Assembly (NCBI GenBank): GCA_902489185.1
Contig: CABTZC010000012.1
Span: 1-18,183 of the forward strand
Direction: 5' to 3'
From: an uncultured Brevibacterium sp.
Lineage (GTDB): Bacteria; Actinomycetota; Actinomycetes; Actinomycetales; Brevibacteriaceae
Length of the DNA stretch: 18,183 nucleotides
The position numbers and the translations under genes are program-made. Shown piece by piece: positions 7,750 to 14,765 of this stretch (positions within the stretch are counted from its first letter, which is position 1; every line of letters starts with the position of its first letter). Under the pieces are notes generated by a model that saw nothing but the letters and a program-made list of their open reading frames with translations, did not search any database and had not been told where the DNA came from.

Positions 7750-8856
7750 CTAAAACAGCATGACCAGGGCAACAACAACAAGAACAATTGCGCACAATCC
7801 ACCCACACCTAAAACGATGTACGGCAGAACCGAAGAACGCTCCCCCACGAGAATGTCACCGTCTTGATTGGTGACGGAGCGAGCAGACATGGGCTGGACT
7901 GCTCCGATTGCGTCGTTGAGAGGCCATTCTTCACGCGTCACTTCAGGATCCTCATCGACCGATTCCAGCGGTCGCGTCACACAGGATGCGGCTCGTGTCC
8001 TGGCTTCATCTGATGAAACCGGGTCCTGACTCATGTCAGCCTGAGATGTCTTTGTTGACTTCTGCGAGTTCGTGTTTTCTTTATCTTCTGTGCTGACAAC
8101 AGGAACTGCACCACTGACGACGCGAATGCCTTCAGTGTTAGGTGGCTTCACGACTGGTGCTTTACGCGAACGCGGAGCGGCTGGCTTGCTTCCGCCGTGT
8201 TGTTCCGGAGTTGTTTTCTTCTCTACGGCCTTTTTCTGCTCAGCTGGCTTTTCTACAGGTTTCTTATCAGCTGGCTTCTTCTCAGCCGGTGCTTTCGCCG
8301 CCGACTGAGCGACTCCGGGTTGCGTCGTTGGCTTCGCCGGAACTGGTTTCTTGGCTTCTGGCTTTTTCGCTTCTGGTTTCTTGGCTTCCGCAGCCTTAGA
8401 GGCCGACTTCGGAGATTCAGGTTTCTTAGGCTCCGGCTTCTTCGCCTCAGGCTTCTTGGTCGCGGTTTTCTGCGCTTCAGGCTTCTTGACCTCAGCCTTT
8501 TCAGCTTCGGTCTCCTTGGGAGCGGGAGTAGGCTCCTGTTTTGACTGGCGACGTAGTGTGAGGTCGGGCTCATCGCCTATCGCAGGAGCCTGCCCGTGTT
8601 TACGCATCCACGCTTTACGTTCCGCCCGGGACGCGAATTGAGGTGGCTCAGCCGAAACCGGTTCCTTCTCTGCTGGCTTCTGTTCCGACTTCTGCTGGGG
8701 CTGCGGTGGCGTTTGAGGTTTAGCAGGCGCCGCAGAAACCTGAGCGGGTTCCTTCGCTACAGGAGCTTGCGACGCTTCTTCTTTCAGCTTCTGGGCATCT
8801 GCAGCGCGTTTCTCAGCTTCTTTCCGTTCACGCCTCGACATGTACTGCTCAGCCAT
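7750..8856 (-). CDS. Low-complexity, tail-anchored membrane protein of unknown function
   Basis: Encodes a protein of about 368 residues that I cannot assign to a named family. Residues 6-20 (MSRRERKEAEKRAAD) are basic and predicted helical, and a related SRAERKAWMRK motif recurs at 76-86. Residues about 117-215 are a Lys/Pro/Glu/Ala repeat of KKPEA type, certainly disordered. The stretch after 240 is acidic and contains TREEWPLNDA (307-316). A single hydrophobic helix at about 345-367 ends the protein, with only one residue after it, so it should be tail-anchored with the bulk in the cytoplasm. ATG at 8856 is chosen because AGGAG lies eight bases upstream; the longer reading from 8901 has no site. 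The start overlaps nadD by eight bases. A charged protein at this position, between nadD and rsfS, is common in related actinobacteria, which points to a conserved but unnamed role. Confidence 0.85.
   Translation of the reverse strand: MAEQYMSRRERKEAEKRAADAQKLKEEASQAPVAKEPAQVSAAPAKPQTPPQPQQKSEQKPAEKEPVSAEPPQFASRAERKAWMRKHGQAPAIGDEPDLTLRRQSKQEPTPAPKETEAEKAEVKKPEAQKTATKKPEAKKPEPKKPESPKSASKAAEAKKPEAKKPEAKKPVPAKPTTQPGVAQSAAKAPAEKKPADKKPVEKPAEQKKAVEKKTTPEQHGGSKPAAPRSRKAPVVKPPNTEGIRVVSGAVPVVSTEDKENTNSQKSTKTSQADMSQDPVSSDEARTRAASCVTRPLESVDEDPEVTREEWPLNDAIGAVQPMSARSVTNQDGDILVGERSSVLPYIVLGVGGLCAIVLVVVALVMLF
8212..8508 (-). repeat. Degenerate 15-bp coding repeat (KKPEA-type)
   Basis: This in-gene tandem repeat has a 15-bp period that encodes KKPEA-like pentapeptides, clearest at 8341-8493. 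Copies differ mainly at third codon positions and in a few substitutions (KKPEP, KKPVP, KAAEA). Such an array can change length by slippage or recombination without breaking the reading frame. Confidence 0.75.
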
Positions 8857-9454
8857 TTTCACTCCTGTAAAGATTGTGCTTGTTGATGTACTGCACGACA
8901 CCGTCAGGTACTAAGTACCACACCGGCATTTCGTTCTCTACGCGGTCACGGCAATCGGTTGACGAAATCGCGAGAGCCGGAATGTGCATGAGACTCAGGC
9001 GGTGTTCCGGAAGTCCCTTTCTGGTCAGATCGTGACCTGGCCTGCTCACTCCCACAAAATGCGCAAGGGAAAACAGCTCATCGACGTCTTTCCACGAAAG
9101 AATTTGTGCCAAAGCGTCGGCGCCTGTGATGAAGAAAAGTTCCGTTTCGTGCCCATAGACTTGCGCTAGGTCACGCAATGTATCGATCGTGTAGGTAGCA
9201 CCCGGCCTGTCCACATCCACGCGCGAAACAGTGAACTGAGGATTCGACGCTGTCGCAATGACCGTCATCAGGTAGCGGTGCTCGGCATGCGACACATCAC
9301 GATCGGACTTCTGCCACGGTCGCCCCGTGGGAACGAATACAACTTCATCTAAATCAAACTTAGCTGCGACTTCGCTAGCGGCAACCAAGTGACCGTGGTG
9401 GATAGGGTCGAAGGTTCCACCCATCACACCAACCCTGCGCACAGAATTTGCCAT
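8849..9454 (-). CDS. nadD: Nicotinate-nucleotide adenylyltransferase NadD
   Basis: Encodes a 201-residue enzyme that adenylates nicotinic acid mononucleotide with ATP to give deamido-NAD in NAD synthesis. The nucleotidyltransferase motif GGTFDPIHHGHL is at residues 12-23, with the ATP-phosphate-binding histidines H19 and H22 (HHGH). The second family motif ISSTDCR is at 163-169; the residue before the arginine is usually a hydrophobic aliphatic, here cysteine. The length is typical. The ATG at 9454 lies one base after the stop of a 51-codon gene and has no clear ribosome site of its own, so translation is probably coupled. The 3' end overlaps the next gene by eight bases and carries that gene's AGGAG. 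Confidence 0.97.
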   Translation of the reverse strand: MANSVRRVGVMGGTFDPIHHGHLVAASEVAAKFDLDEVVFVPTGRPWQKSDRDVSHAEHRYLMTVIATASNPQFTVSRVDVDRPGATYTIDTLRDLAQVYGHETELFFITGADALAQILSWKDVDELFSLAHFVGVSRPGHDLTRKGLPEHRLSLMHIPALAISSTDCRDRVENEMPVWYLVPDGVVQYINKHNLYRSENG

Positions 9455-9455
9455 A

Positions 9456-9611
9456 TCAGTGACGGTGGGAAATACCCTTCCACGACAGCGTAATAATGCC
9501 GAGTAGCATCAAAATGCTGAACGCAATAACTCCATACCAGATCGGGTGCATTGGCAACTCAACTACTGTTTCATGAGTCTCCTGCGCCAGCATTACCAAA
9601 GCAGACGTCAC
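9456..9611 (-). CDS. Small single-pass membrane protein, 51 residues
   Basis: This short open frame reads GTG at 9611 to TGA at 9458-9456 and encodes 51 residues. It has an excellent AAGGAG at 9617-9622, five bases before the start. The N-terminal 20 residues are polar and contain VVELPMHP. A hydrophobic helix follows at about residues 24-44, beginning IWYGVIAF, and the end is basic (WKGISHRH). The stop is separated from the nadD ATG by a single base, so the gene forms a coupled pair with nadD. From memory, small proteins with a similar ELPxPP-W-YG-type pattern occur upstream of nadD in other actinobacteria, but I cannot confirm this here. The function is unknown, and the topology is probably N-out or N-in with one helix. 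It is easily missed because of its length and GTG start. Confidence 0.8.
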   Translation of the reverse strand: MTSALVMLAQETHETVVELPMHPIWYGVIAFSILMLLGIITLSWKGISHRH

Positions 9612-9616
9612 GTCTT

Positions 9617-9622
9617 CTCCTT
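9617..9622 (-). promoter_or_regulatory. Ribosome binding site of the 51-residue membrane protein
   Basis: AAGGAG on the minus strand lies five bases before the GTG at 9611. It is the main reason to accept this short gene and its start. Confidence 0.75.
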
Positions 9623-9639
9623 CAATAGGTGTTTGTAAG

Positions 9640-9668
9640 ATATTACGGCAGTTATTAGTGTCTCACGA
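9640..9668 (-). promoter_or_regulatory. Possible promoter upstream of the small gene and nadD
   Basis: TCGTGA and TAATAT on the minus strand are separated by 17 bp, in the 59-bp gap after proA. The -10 fits TAnnnT; the -35 is poor and overlaps the end of proA. It would make the nadD group partly independent of obgE-proBA. The evidence is weak. Confidence 0.25.
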
Positions 9669-9670
9669 AT

Positions 9671-10954
9671 CTACAATCGAACCTGCCCCGACCCACGCAT
9701 GATCCATTTAGTTGTGGTGAGTTGCGTAAGTCCCATTGGGCCGCGCGCATGAAGCTTCTGAGTGGAAATTCCGACTTCGGCGCCCAAACCGAACGCGCCA
9801 CCGTCGGTAAAACGCGTTGAGACGTTGACACCCACCGACGCGGAATCAATCGTCGACACAAAAAGTTCGGCGTTTGACAGGTCGTTCGTCACAATAACGT
9901 CGGTGTGTCCCGACGAGTACTCACGAATGTGTTCGATTGCCGCCTCAATGTCTTCAACAACTTTGATCGCAATTTCGAGATCGAGGTACTCCTTACCCCA
10001 GTCCTTGCGCGTTGCACGTTGCACCTTGACACCTTCCGGCGCGTATTCTGCGACGGTTGGGTCCCCGTGGATGACGACATTTGCGTCGCTGAGCTCGTCA
10101 AGAATGCGTGGAAGCACTCGACGTGCCGCCTTTTCATGGACAAGCAGAGTTTCAAGCGCATTGCATACGCTTGGTCGCTGTGTTTTTGAGTTCACTACCA
10201 ATTTCGTTGCTGACCGCACAGTAGCCGACGAGTCAATGAACATGTGGACGTTGCCCACACCAGTTTCGATCACAGGCACGGTTGAGTTCATTACAACAGT
10301 CTGAATGAGTTCAGACCCACCCCGCGGAATTAACAAATCAACATAGTCGCGCGCGTTCATGAGAACCCGCGCACCCTCACGACCCCATTGGTCAATTCCG
10401 TTAATCGAGTTTTCCGGCAGTCCAGCAGTCACCAGCGCTTCTCGCAAAAGACTGATGAGCACTGTATTGGACGATTGCGCCAGCGATCCTCCACGCAGAA
10501 CACTTGCGTTGCCTGATTTCAGGGCAAGGACCGCGATGTCGACGGTCACGTTAGGGCGAGCTTCGTAAATTGCTCCAATCACACCCATCGGGACGCGCAC
10601 TTGCGAGAGGTGGATGCCGTTGGGCAATCTGCGACCGTCAACAATTTCACCCACCGGATCAGGTAGTGAGATGACATCGCGCACGGCTTGAGCGATTGAA
10701 CGGACCCGTTCGTCGGTCAAACGCAAACGGTCAATCAGTCCCTCTGCAGTTCCCTTTTCACGCGCTTTTTCAATGTCCTCGTCATTCGCTGCGAGGATCT
10801 GGTCCACATTGTTTTCGAGCGTGAGCGCGATTTGTTCAAGAGCAGCGTGCCGTTCTGCGGTCGAAGAAACGCTGAGAATAGCCGATGCTTCCTTTGCACC
10901 TGCCACCACTTTGGTGACAGCGCGAGAAATCTTGGGGTTAACATCCGTAGTCAT
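9671..10954 (-). CDS. proA: Gamma-glutamyl phosphate reductase ProA
   Basis: Encodes a 427-residue NADPH-dependent reductase that converts gamma-glutamyl phosphate to glutamate-5-semialdehyde, the second step of proline synthesis. It is an aldehyde-dehydrogenase-fold protein. The catalytic cysteine is C264 in KTQRPSVCNALETL. Other conserved stretches are PMGVIGAIYEARPNVT (122-137) and LIPRGGSELI (208-217). The C-terminal GLGAEVGISTQKLHARGPMGL is typical of the family. The length is normal. The ATG at 10954 overlaps the proB stop as ATGA, so the kinase and reductase are translated together, as expected for an unstable acyl-phosphate intermediate passed between them. Confidence 0.98.
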   Translation of the reverse strand: MTTDVNPKISRAVTKVVAGAKEASAILSVSSTAERHAALEQIALTLENNVDQILAANDEDIEKAREKGTAEGLIDRLRLTDERVRSIAQAVRDVISLPDPVGEIVDGRRLPNGIHLSQVRVPMGVIGAIYEARPNVTVDIAVLALKSGNASVLRGGSLAQSSNTVLISLLREALVTAGLPENSINGIDQWGREGARVLMNARDYVDLLIPRGGSELIQTVVMNSTVPVIETGVGNVHMFIDSSATVRSATKLVVNSKTQRPSVCNALETLLVHEKAARRVLPRILDELSDANVVIHGDPTVAEYAPEGVKVQRATRKDWGKEYLDLEIAIKVVEDIEAAIEHIREYSSGHTDVIVTNDLSNAELFVSTIDSASVGVNVSTRFTDGGAFGLGAEVGISTQKLHARGPMGLTQLTTTKWIMRGSGQVRL

Positions 10955-12096
10955 AGACGTCCTTCATAAGCACTGTCGGTAAGCACCAAGTCGTTCCGGT
11001 GCACTACTTCCTTACGATAGTCACTACCATAGCGATCCCCCAAGACCTCAGTCGTTAAACCGTACATGCGCGGAAGCTCTTCAGAGGAAAAATTCGTCAT
11101 GCCTCGCGCAATAAGATCACCTTGAGGATCCACAATGTCCACTGGGTCGCCAGATTCGAATTCTCCGGTAACGTGAGTGACCCCGGCCGCCAGCAGGCTG
11201 GTTCCCCTTTTAAGTACTGCTTTAGCCGCTCCTGCGTCAACCCGAATGGTTCCGTTGGTTGATGCCAAGTGCGCCAGCCACAACATCCGAGTTTGGCGGC
11301 GTTTGTGCGTAACGGCGAAGTAGGTTCCCACGTCCTCGCCCCTCAGTGCGGCTGCGCAGTTGTCCGCCGAGGTGACAAGGGTTGGAATGCCCGAGTCCGT
11401 CACCATGGTCGCGGCTTGGACTTTGGTACGCATTCCGCCAGTGCCCACGGTCGACCCAGCTCCTCCAATGTCCAGTTTCGCGATTTCGTTTGGGTGAGAC
11501 ACGAAGGCTACTCGTTGCGAGTCCGGGTCTGCGGGGTGAGCCGTGTAGAGCGCATCAACGTCTGTGAGAAGAACCAAAGCATCAGCGTGAGAAAGCTGCG
11601 CAACGAGCGCGGAAAGTCGGTCGTTGTCCCCAAATCGAATTTCCGAGGTCGCAACTGCATCGTTTTCGTTCACGATAGGCATGAAGCCTAGTGCAAGCAT
11701 GCGATCAATGGCACGTTGCGCATTGCGATACTGGGTCCTGCGGATGAGTTCATCTGCGGTAAGGAGTACCTGAGCTGGCACTAGACCGTATTCGGCAAGC
11801 ACTGAGAAATACGCAGACATGAGAATACCTTGGCCAATCCCAGCCGCCGCCTGCTGCGTAGCAAGGTCTTTGGGGCGTGTAACGGCTTTCATAGGGCCCA
11901 TGCCTGCCGCTACGGCACCGGAAGACACTAGGATGACTTCCTTTCCGTTCAACCTAAATTCGGCTAAGGTGCGCGCGACCTTTTGTAACGCGTCTGTGTT
12001 GAGGCCTGTGGGTGTAGTTAAAGAACTCGATCCGACTTTGACGACAACGCGTGACGCATCGGCGATCGCTTTGCGCGTTCCTTCATATGTGCTCAC
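10951..12096 (-). CDS. proB: Glutamate 5-kinase ProB with PUA domain
   Basis: Encodes a 381-residue glutamate 5-kinase, the first and feedback-regulated step of proline synthesis. The amino-acid-kinase domain occupies residues about 14-255, with VVKVGSSSL (18-26), ILVSSGAVAAGM (55-66), NENDAV (143-148) and the nucleotide-binding LLTDVDALY (176-184). A PUA domain follows from about 283 to 360, opening GTIRVDAGA. This is the long form found in many bacteria. The start is GTG at 12096 in a GTGA overlap with the end of obgE. An out-of-frame ATG lies four bases upstream and is not the start. The stop overlaps proA. Confidence 0.98.
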   Translation of the reverse strand: MSTYEGTRKAIADASRVVVKVGSSSLTTPTGLNTDALQKVARTLAEFRLNGKEVILVSSGAVAAGMGPMKAVTRPKDLATQQAAAGIGQGILMSAYFSVLAEYGLVPAQVLLTADELIRRTQYRNAQRAIDRMLALGFMPIVNENDAVATSEIRFGDNDRLSALVAQLSHADALVLLTDVDALYTAHPADPDSQRVAFVSHPNEIAKLDIGGAGSTVGTGGMRTKVQAATMVTDSGIPTLVTSADNCAAALRGEDVGTYFAVTHKRRQTRMLWLAHLASTNGTIRVDAGAAKAVLKRGTSLLAAGVTHVTGEFESGDPVDIVDPQGDLIARGMTNFSSEELPRMYGLTTEVLGDRYGSDYRKEVVHRNDLVLTDSAYEGRL

Positions 12097-13625
12097 TCAT
12101 CACTTCCTTCATTTCGCGCGCGCTTTTCCGCAAGTCGTTCTGCTTCGAGTTCAGCACGCGCTTCTGCCTTTGCATCCATGCGTTCATGGAAGGCAGCTTT
12201 ACGTTCCTTGCGTGTCGCACGTTGGTCGTCTTCAAGACGCATGTCTGTTCCACGTGCACCTAAAAGTTCCGCACCACCCACCATGGTTGGGTCCCAGTCA
12301 AAGACAACCGAGTTGTCTTCCGGCCCGATCACGATCGTGTCTCCCGGATGCGCACCCATAGCGAAGAGTTCTTCTTCGACGCCTAGTCTTTCAAGCCTGT
12401 CAGCCAAATAACCGACAGCTTCGTCATTTGAGAAATCTGTCTGGAGCACCCAGCGCTGAGGTTTCGACCCCAACACGCGAAACATCGGACCTTCGGCGGT
12501 TTCCTCCCGCACGATGTCAAACCCAGTGTCGTCAACCGCAATAGGCCGTATGATCTGCCGCACAGGAGAGTCTTCGACCTGCGCGCGACGCTCGCGCTCC
12601 TCTTTCACTAACTCTGCCATAGCGAAGGAGAGCTCTTTCAAACCCTTATGGCTCACTGCGGACACTTCAAACGTGCGGTATCCGGAAGCCTCGAGTTCTG
12701 AACGCACCATGTCTGACATGTCTTGTCCGTCTGGTAAGTCAGTCTTGTTGAGTGCAACCAGCACAGGCCGTTGAGTCAGCGGAAGAAGGTCACCCGACGC
12801 ATCAACATCTACTTCGTACTCCGCAAGCTCAGCCTCAATCGCGTGCAAATCACCCACAGGGTCCCTGTCCGATTCCCACGTGGCCATATCAATCACATGG
12901 ACCAAGGCGGCACAGCGTTCGATGTGCCGCAAGAATTCCAAACCCAGACCTCGGCCTTGAGCGGCACCGGGAATGAGACCGGGGACATCCGCGACTGTGA
13001 ATCGCACGTCACCGGCTTCGACCACACCCAAGTTTGGCTTCAGCGTGGTGAAAGGATAGTCAGCGATCTTGGGACGCGCAGCTGAAAGCGCAGCGATAAG
13101 TGAAGATTTACCAGCGGATGGAAAACCGACGAGCGCAATGTCAGCTACCGACTTAATTTCGAGGACAAGTTCGCGTTCTTCACCAGGTTCACCCAAAAGC
13201 GCGAAGCCCGGCGCCTTTCGTTTGGTCGAGGCTAGTGCAGCATTGCCTAAGCCACCTCGCCCGCCTCGTGCGGCAATGAACTCCGTTCCGATGCCCATGA
13301 GGTCGGCCAGTACCTGACCATCCGTGGTCTTTACTACTGTCCCTTCGGGAACGAGAAGTACCAAGTCCTCGCCGTTAACTCCGTGGCGTAGATCGCCCTT
13401 ACCTACTCCCCCGTTGTCAGCTTTACGGTGAGGTGAGCGATGATACGGAAGCAACGTTGTGGTCTGATCATCCACACGTAAAACGACGTTACCGCCATCA
13501 CCGCCGTTAGCACCGTCGGGGCCACCGAGAGGCTTAAACTTTTCGCGTCGTACAGACACACAACCGTGCCCACCATTACCGGCCGTCACATGAAGCGTTA
13601 CGCGGTCAACAAATTCAATAGCCAC
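12093..13625 (-). CDS. obgE: GTPase Obg/CgtA
   Basis: Encodes a 510-residue Obg GTPase, which acts in late assembly of the large ribosomal subunit and in stress control. The glycine-rich Obg fold covers residues about 2-160. The G domain has the P-loop GFPSAGKS (167-174), the switch region DYPFTTLKPNLG, DVPG (213-216) and NKTD (293-296). An OCT domain runs from about 365 to 445, as in other Gram-positive Obg proteins. The last 55 residues form a charged Glu/Arg/Ala-rich helical tail. The start is GTG at 13625 with AAGGGAG a few bases upstream. It overlaps proB by four bases and follows rplU-rpmA, the usual order. Confidence 0.98.
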   Translation of the reverse strand: MAIEFVDRVTLHVTAGNGGHGCVSVRREKFKPLGGPDGANGGDGGNVVLRVDDQTTTLLPYHRSPHRKADNGGVGKGDLRHGVNGEDLVLLVPEGTVVKTTDGQVLADLMGIGTEFIAARGGRGGLGNAALASTKRKAPGFALLGEPGEERELVLEIKSVADIALVGFPSAGKSSLIAALSAARPKIADYPFTTLKPNLGVVEAGDVRFTVADVPGLIPGAAQGRGLGLEFLRHIERCAALVHVIDMATWESDRDPVGDLHAIEAELAEYEVDVDASGDLLPLTQRPVLVALNKTDLPDGQDMSDMVRSELEASGYRTFEVSAVSHKGLKELSFAMAELVKEERERRAQVEDSPVRQIIRPIAVDDTGFDIVREETAEGPMFRVLGSKPQRWVLQTDFSNDEAVGYLADRLERLGVEEELFAMGAHPGDTIVIGPEDNSVVFDWDPTMVGGAELLGARGTDMRLEDDQRATRKERKAAFHERMDAKAEARAELEAERLAEKRARNEGSDE

Positions 13626-13658
13626 GGATCTCCCTTAAGTCACCCAATAAACGCTAAT

Positions 13659-13683
13659 GGGGTGAGCCGTAACGGCTCACCCC
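13659..13683 (-). terminator. Hairpin between rpmA and obgE (terminator or attenuator)
   Basis: GGGGTGAGCCGT and ACGGCTCACCCC are perfect complements around one base, equivalent to a stem of about 10 GC-rich pairs with a 5-base loop. In the minus direction the stem is followed by ATTAGCGTTTATT, only moderately T-rich. It could end part of the rplU-rpmA transcripts and lower expression of obgE-proBA. The symmetric arms would also work on the plus strand, but no gene points that way. Confidence 0.6.
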
Positions 13684-13702
13684 ACCAGTGTAAATAATTC
13701 AC

Positions 13703-13954
13703 TTAGCCAGCAACGATGTTAACGACCTTGCGTCCACCCTTTGCGCCAAACTCAACTGTCCCAGCAGCCAATGCGAACAGAGTGTCGTCGCCACCACGGC
13801 CTACGTTGACACCCGGGTGGAATTTAGTTCCACGCTGGCGAACGAGAATTTCGCCTGCGCTGACAACTTGACCACCGTAGCGCTTTACGCCCAGTCGCTT
13901 AGCGTTTGAGTCGCGACCGTTCCGGGTCGAGGAGACTCCCTTTTTACTTGCCAT
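13703..13954 (-). CDS. rpmA: 50S ribosomal protein L27
   Basis: Encodes an 83-residue L27, a component of the large subunit near the peptidyl-transferase centre. It starts MASKKG, without the N-terminal leader processed by the Prp protease in Firmicutes. Conserved segments are STRNGRDSNAKRLGVKRYGG, ILVRQRGTKFHPG and a glycine-rich end. The ATG at 13954 has AGGAGAG about eight bases upstream. It lies 18 bases after rplU and forms the usual rplU-rpmA pair. Confidence 0.99.
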   Translation of the reverse strand: MASKKGVSSTRNGRDSNAKRLGVKRYGGQVVSAGEILVRQRGTKFHPGVNVGRGGDDTLFALAAGTVEFGAKGGRKVVNIVAG

Positions 13955-13972
13955 TTCTAAACTCTCCTAGCG

Positions 13973-14281
13973 CTACTTAATACCGGTGATCTTGAGGCGC
14001 GTCAGGTCCTGACGGTGACCGATGCGCTTCTTGTATCCAGTCTTGTTCTTGTACTTCTGAATGACGATCTTGGGTCCGCGGTGCTCGCCCACGACTTCAG
14101 CAGTCACTGCCATTTTTGCCAGAGCAGAAGGCTCGTGGGTAACGGTTTCACCGTCTACGTGCAGGACTACGTCAAGATCAACAGAGTCACCGATCTCAGC
14201 TTTGATCCGATTTACGGTAATAGTGTCGCCAACGCTCACTTTTTCCTGGTGACCGCCGGCACGGACGATGGCATAAACCAT
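13973..14281 (-). CDS. rplU: 50S ribosomal protein L21
   Basis: Encodes a 102-residue L21, a 23S rRNA-binding protein of the large subunit. It starts MVYAIVRAGGHQEKV and contains HRGPKIVIQKYKNKTGYKKRIGHRQ, the C-terminal rRNA-binding stretch of L21. The start at 14281 is preferred over an in-frame ATG at 14323. L21 proteins begin at this YAIV segment, AAGGAAGG at 14290-14297 is well placed, and the extra 14 codons run through the mRNA leader. The gene has its own strong promoter at 14402-14430 and a structured leader, so L21/L27 expression is probably controlled separately from rne here. Confidence 0.98.
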   Translation of the reverse strand: MVYAIVRAGGHQEKVSVGDTITVNRIKAEIGDSVDLDVVLHVDGETVTHEPSALAKMAVTAEVVGEHRGPKIVIQKYKNKTGYKKRIGHRQDLTRLKITGIK

Positions 14282-14396
14282 GTACGATACCTTCCTTCTC
14301 TCAGCGCTCTGGCGAGCGTTCATGTGTCAGCAGACGTTCCTTGGACCACCTGTCCCATTACGAGGAAAATCCAGCCGAGGTGCTAAATGCACCGAC
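14282..14396 (-). promoter_or_regulatory. Structured 5' leader of rplU-rpmA
   Basis: The leader is about 110 nt from the predicted start near 14395 to the ATG. The first bases form GGTGC-loop-GCACC (14379-14393), and a second hairpin CGCTC-loop-GAGCG (14305-14318) stands just upstream of the AAGGAAGG ribosome site. A short GGAC/GTCC stem is possible in between. Ribosomal-protein leaders often bind their own product; whether this one binds L21 is inference. Confidence 0.4.
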
Positions 14397-14401
14397 GAAT
14401 T

Positions 14402-14430
14402 ATTCTACTCGCGAAGATCCCGCTGAGCAA
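14402..14430 (-). promoter_or_regulatory. Promoter of rplU-rpmA
   Basis: TTGCTC and TAGAAT on the minus strand are 17 bp apart. The -10 matches five of six consensus bases and the -35 has the TTG core. It lies directly after the chorismate mutase stop and predicts a start near 14395. This is the best promoter in the window. Confidence 0.7.
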
Positions 14431-14443
14431 GTCAAAGGGGCGG

Positions 14444-14743
14444 TTAACCTTCCGAAGCTTTTTCTTCGGCAATTCTTTCGTGGTGCCGGATCACCTCGGC
14501 AACGATAAAGGCAAGAAACTTCTCTGCAAACTCAGGGTCAAGTTGGGCATCCGCCGCTAAGGCCCGCAGACGCTTCACCTGCTTTTTCTCACGCTCAGGG
14601 TCTGCTGGCGGCAACTGCGTTACTGCTTTTAACCGCCCAACCTGTTCAGTGAGTTTGAAACGCTCTGCAAGTACATGAATGAGAGCCGCGTCCAGGTTGT
14701 CGATACTCTGGCGTAGGCGTTCGAGTTCAGGGTGAGACGTCAT
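14444..14743 (-). CDS. Chorismate mutase (AroQ class)
   Basis: Encodes a 99-residue all-helical AroQ-type chorismate mutase that rearranges chorismate to prephenate on the way to phenylalanine and tyrosine. The first helix reads LERLRQSIDNLDAALIHVLAERFKL, the usual pattern of substrate-binding residues. The middle has VGRLKA and the loop PPADPEREKKQ. The C-terminal helix contains FAEKFLAFIVAEVIRHHE. Length and lack of a signal peptide fit the cytoplasmic monofunctional form. The start at 14743 is chosen because the upstream in-frame ATG at 14779 lies inside the terminator hairpin of the preceding gene. A TACACT box six bases before this ATG suggests a leaderless mRNA. The gene stands alone, between the symporter terminator and the rplU promoter. 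Confidence 0.93.
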   Translation of the reverse strand: MTSHPELERLRQSIDNLDAALIHVLAERFKLTEQVGRLKAVTQLPPADPEREKKQVKRLRALAADAQLDPEFAEKFLAFIVAEVIRHHERIAEEKASEG

Positions 14744-14749
14744 TTCTTT

Positions 14750-14755
14750 AGTGTA
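14750..14755 (-). promoter_or_regulatory. -10 box for a leaderless chorismate mutase mRNA
   Basis: TACACT fits the TAnnnT core and is followed by exactly six bases and then ATG, so transcription would start at or next to the start codon. No clear Shine-Dalgarno sequence precedes the ATG, only a weak AAAGAA. No good -35 box is seen, because that region is occupied by the terminator hairpin. Confidence 0.5.
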
Positions 14756-14765
14756 AATCACGCAA

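Noticed and set aside
8072..8886. Several plus-strand frames rich in Phe, Leu, Arg and Ser
   Set aside because: They are reverse readings of the KKPEA repeat. Their apparent repetitiveness comes from the minus-strand coding repeat.
9762..10304. Plus-strand open frame of 180 codons opposite proA
   Set aside because: The opposite strand encodes a complete ProA with its catalytic cysteine. The antisense product is a Ser/Thr-rich shadow.
14282..14323. N-terminal extension of L21 starting at 14323
   Set aside because: The added 14 residues fall in the leader hairpin region, L21 proteins normally begin at the MVYAIV position, and a good ribosome site precedes 14281.
14341..14379. Leader peptide of 12 codons (MGQVVQ...) in the rplU leader
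   Set aside because: There is no ribosome binding site, no informative codon run, and the frame is too short to separate from chance.
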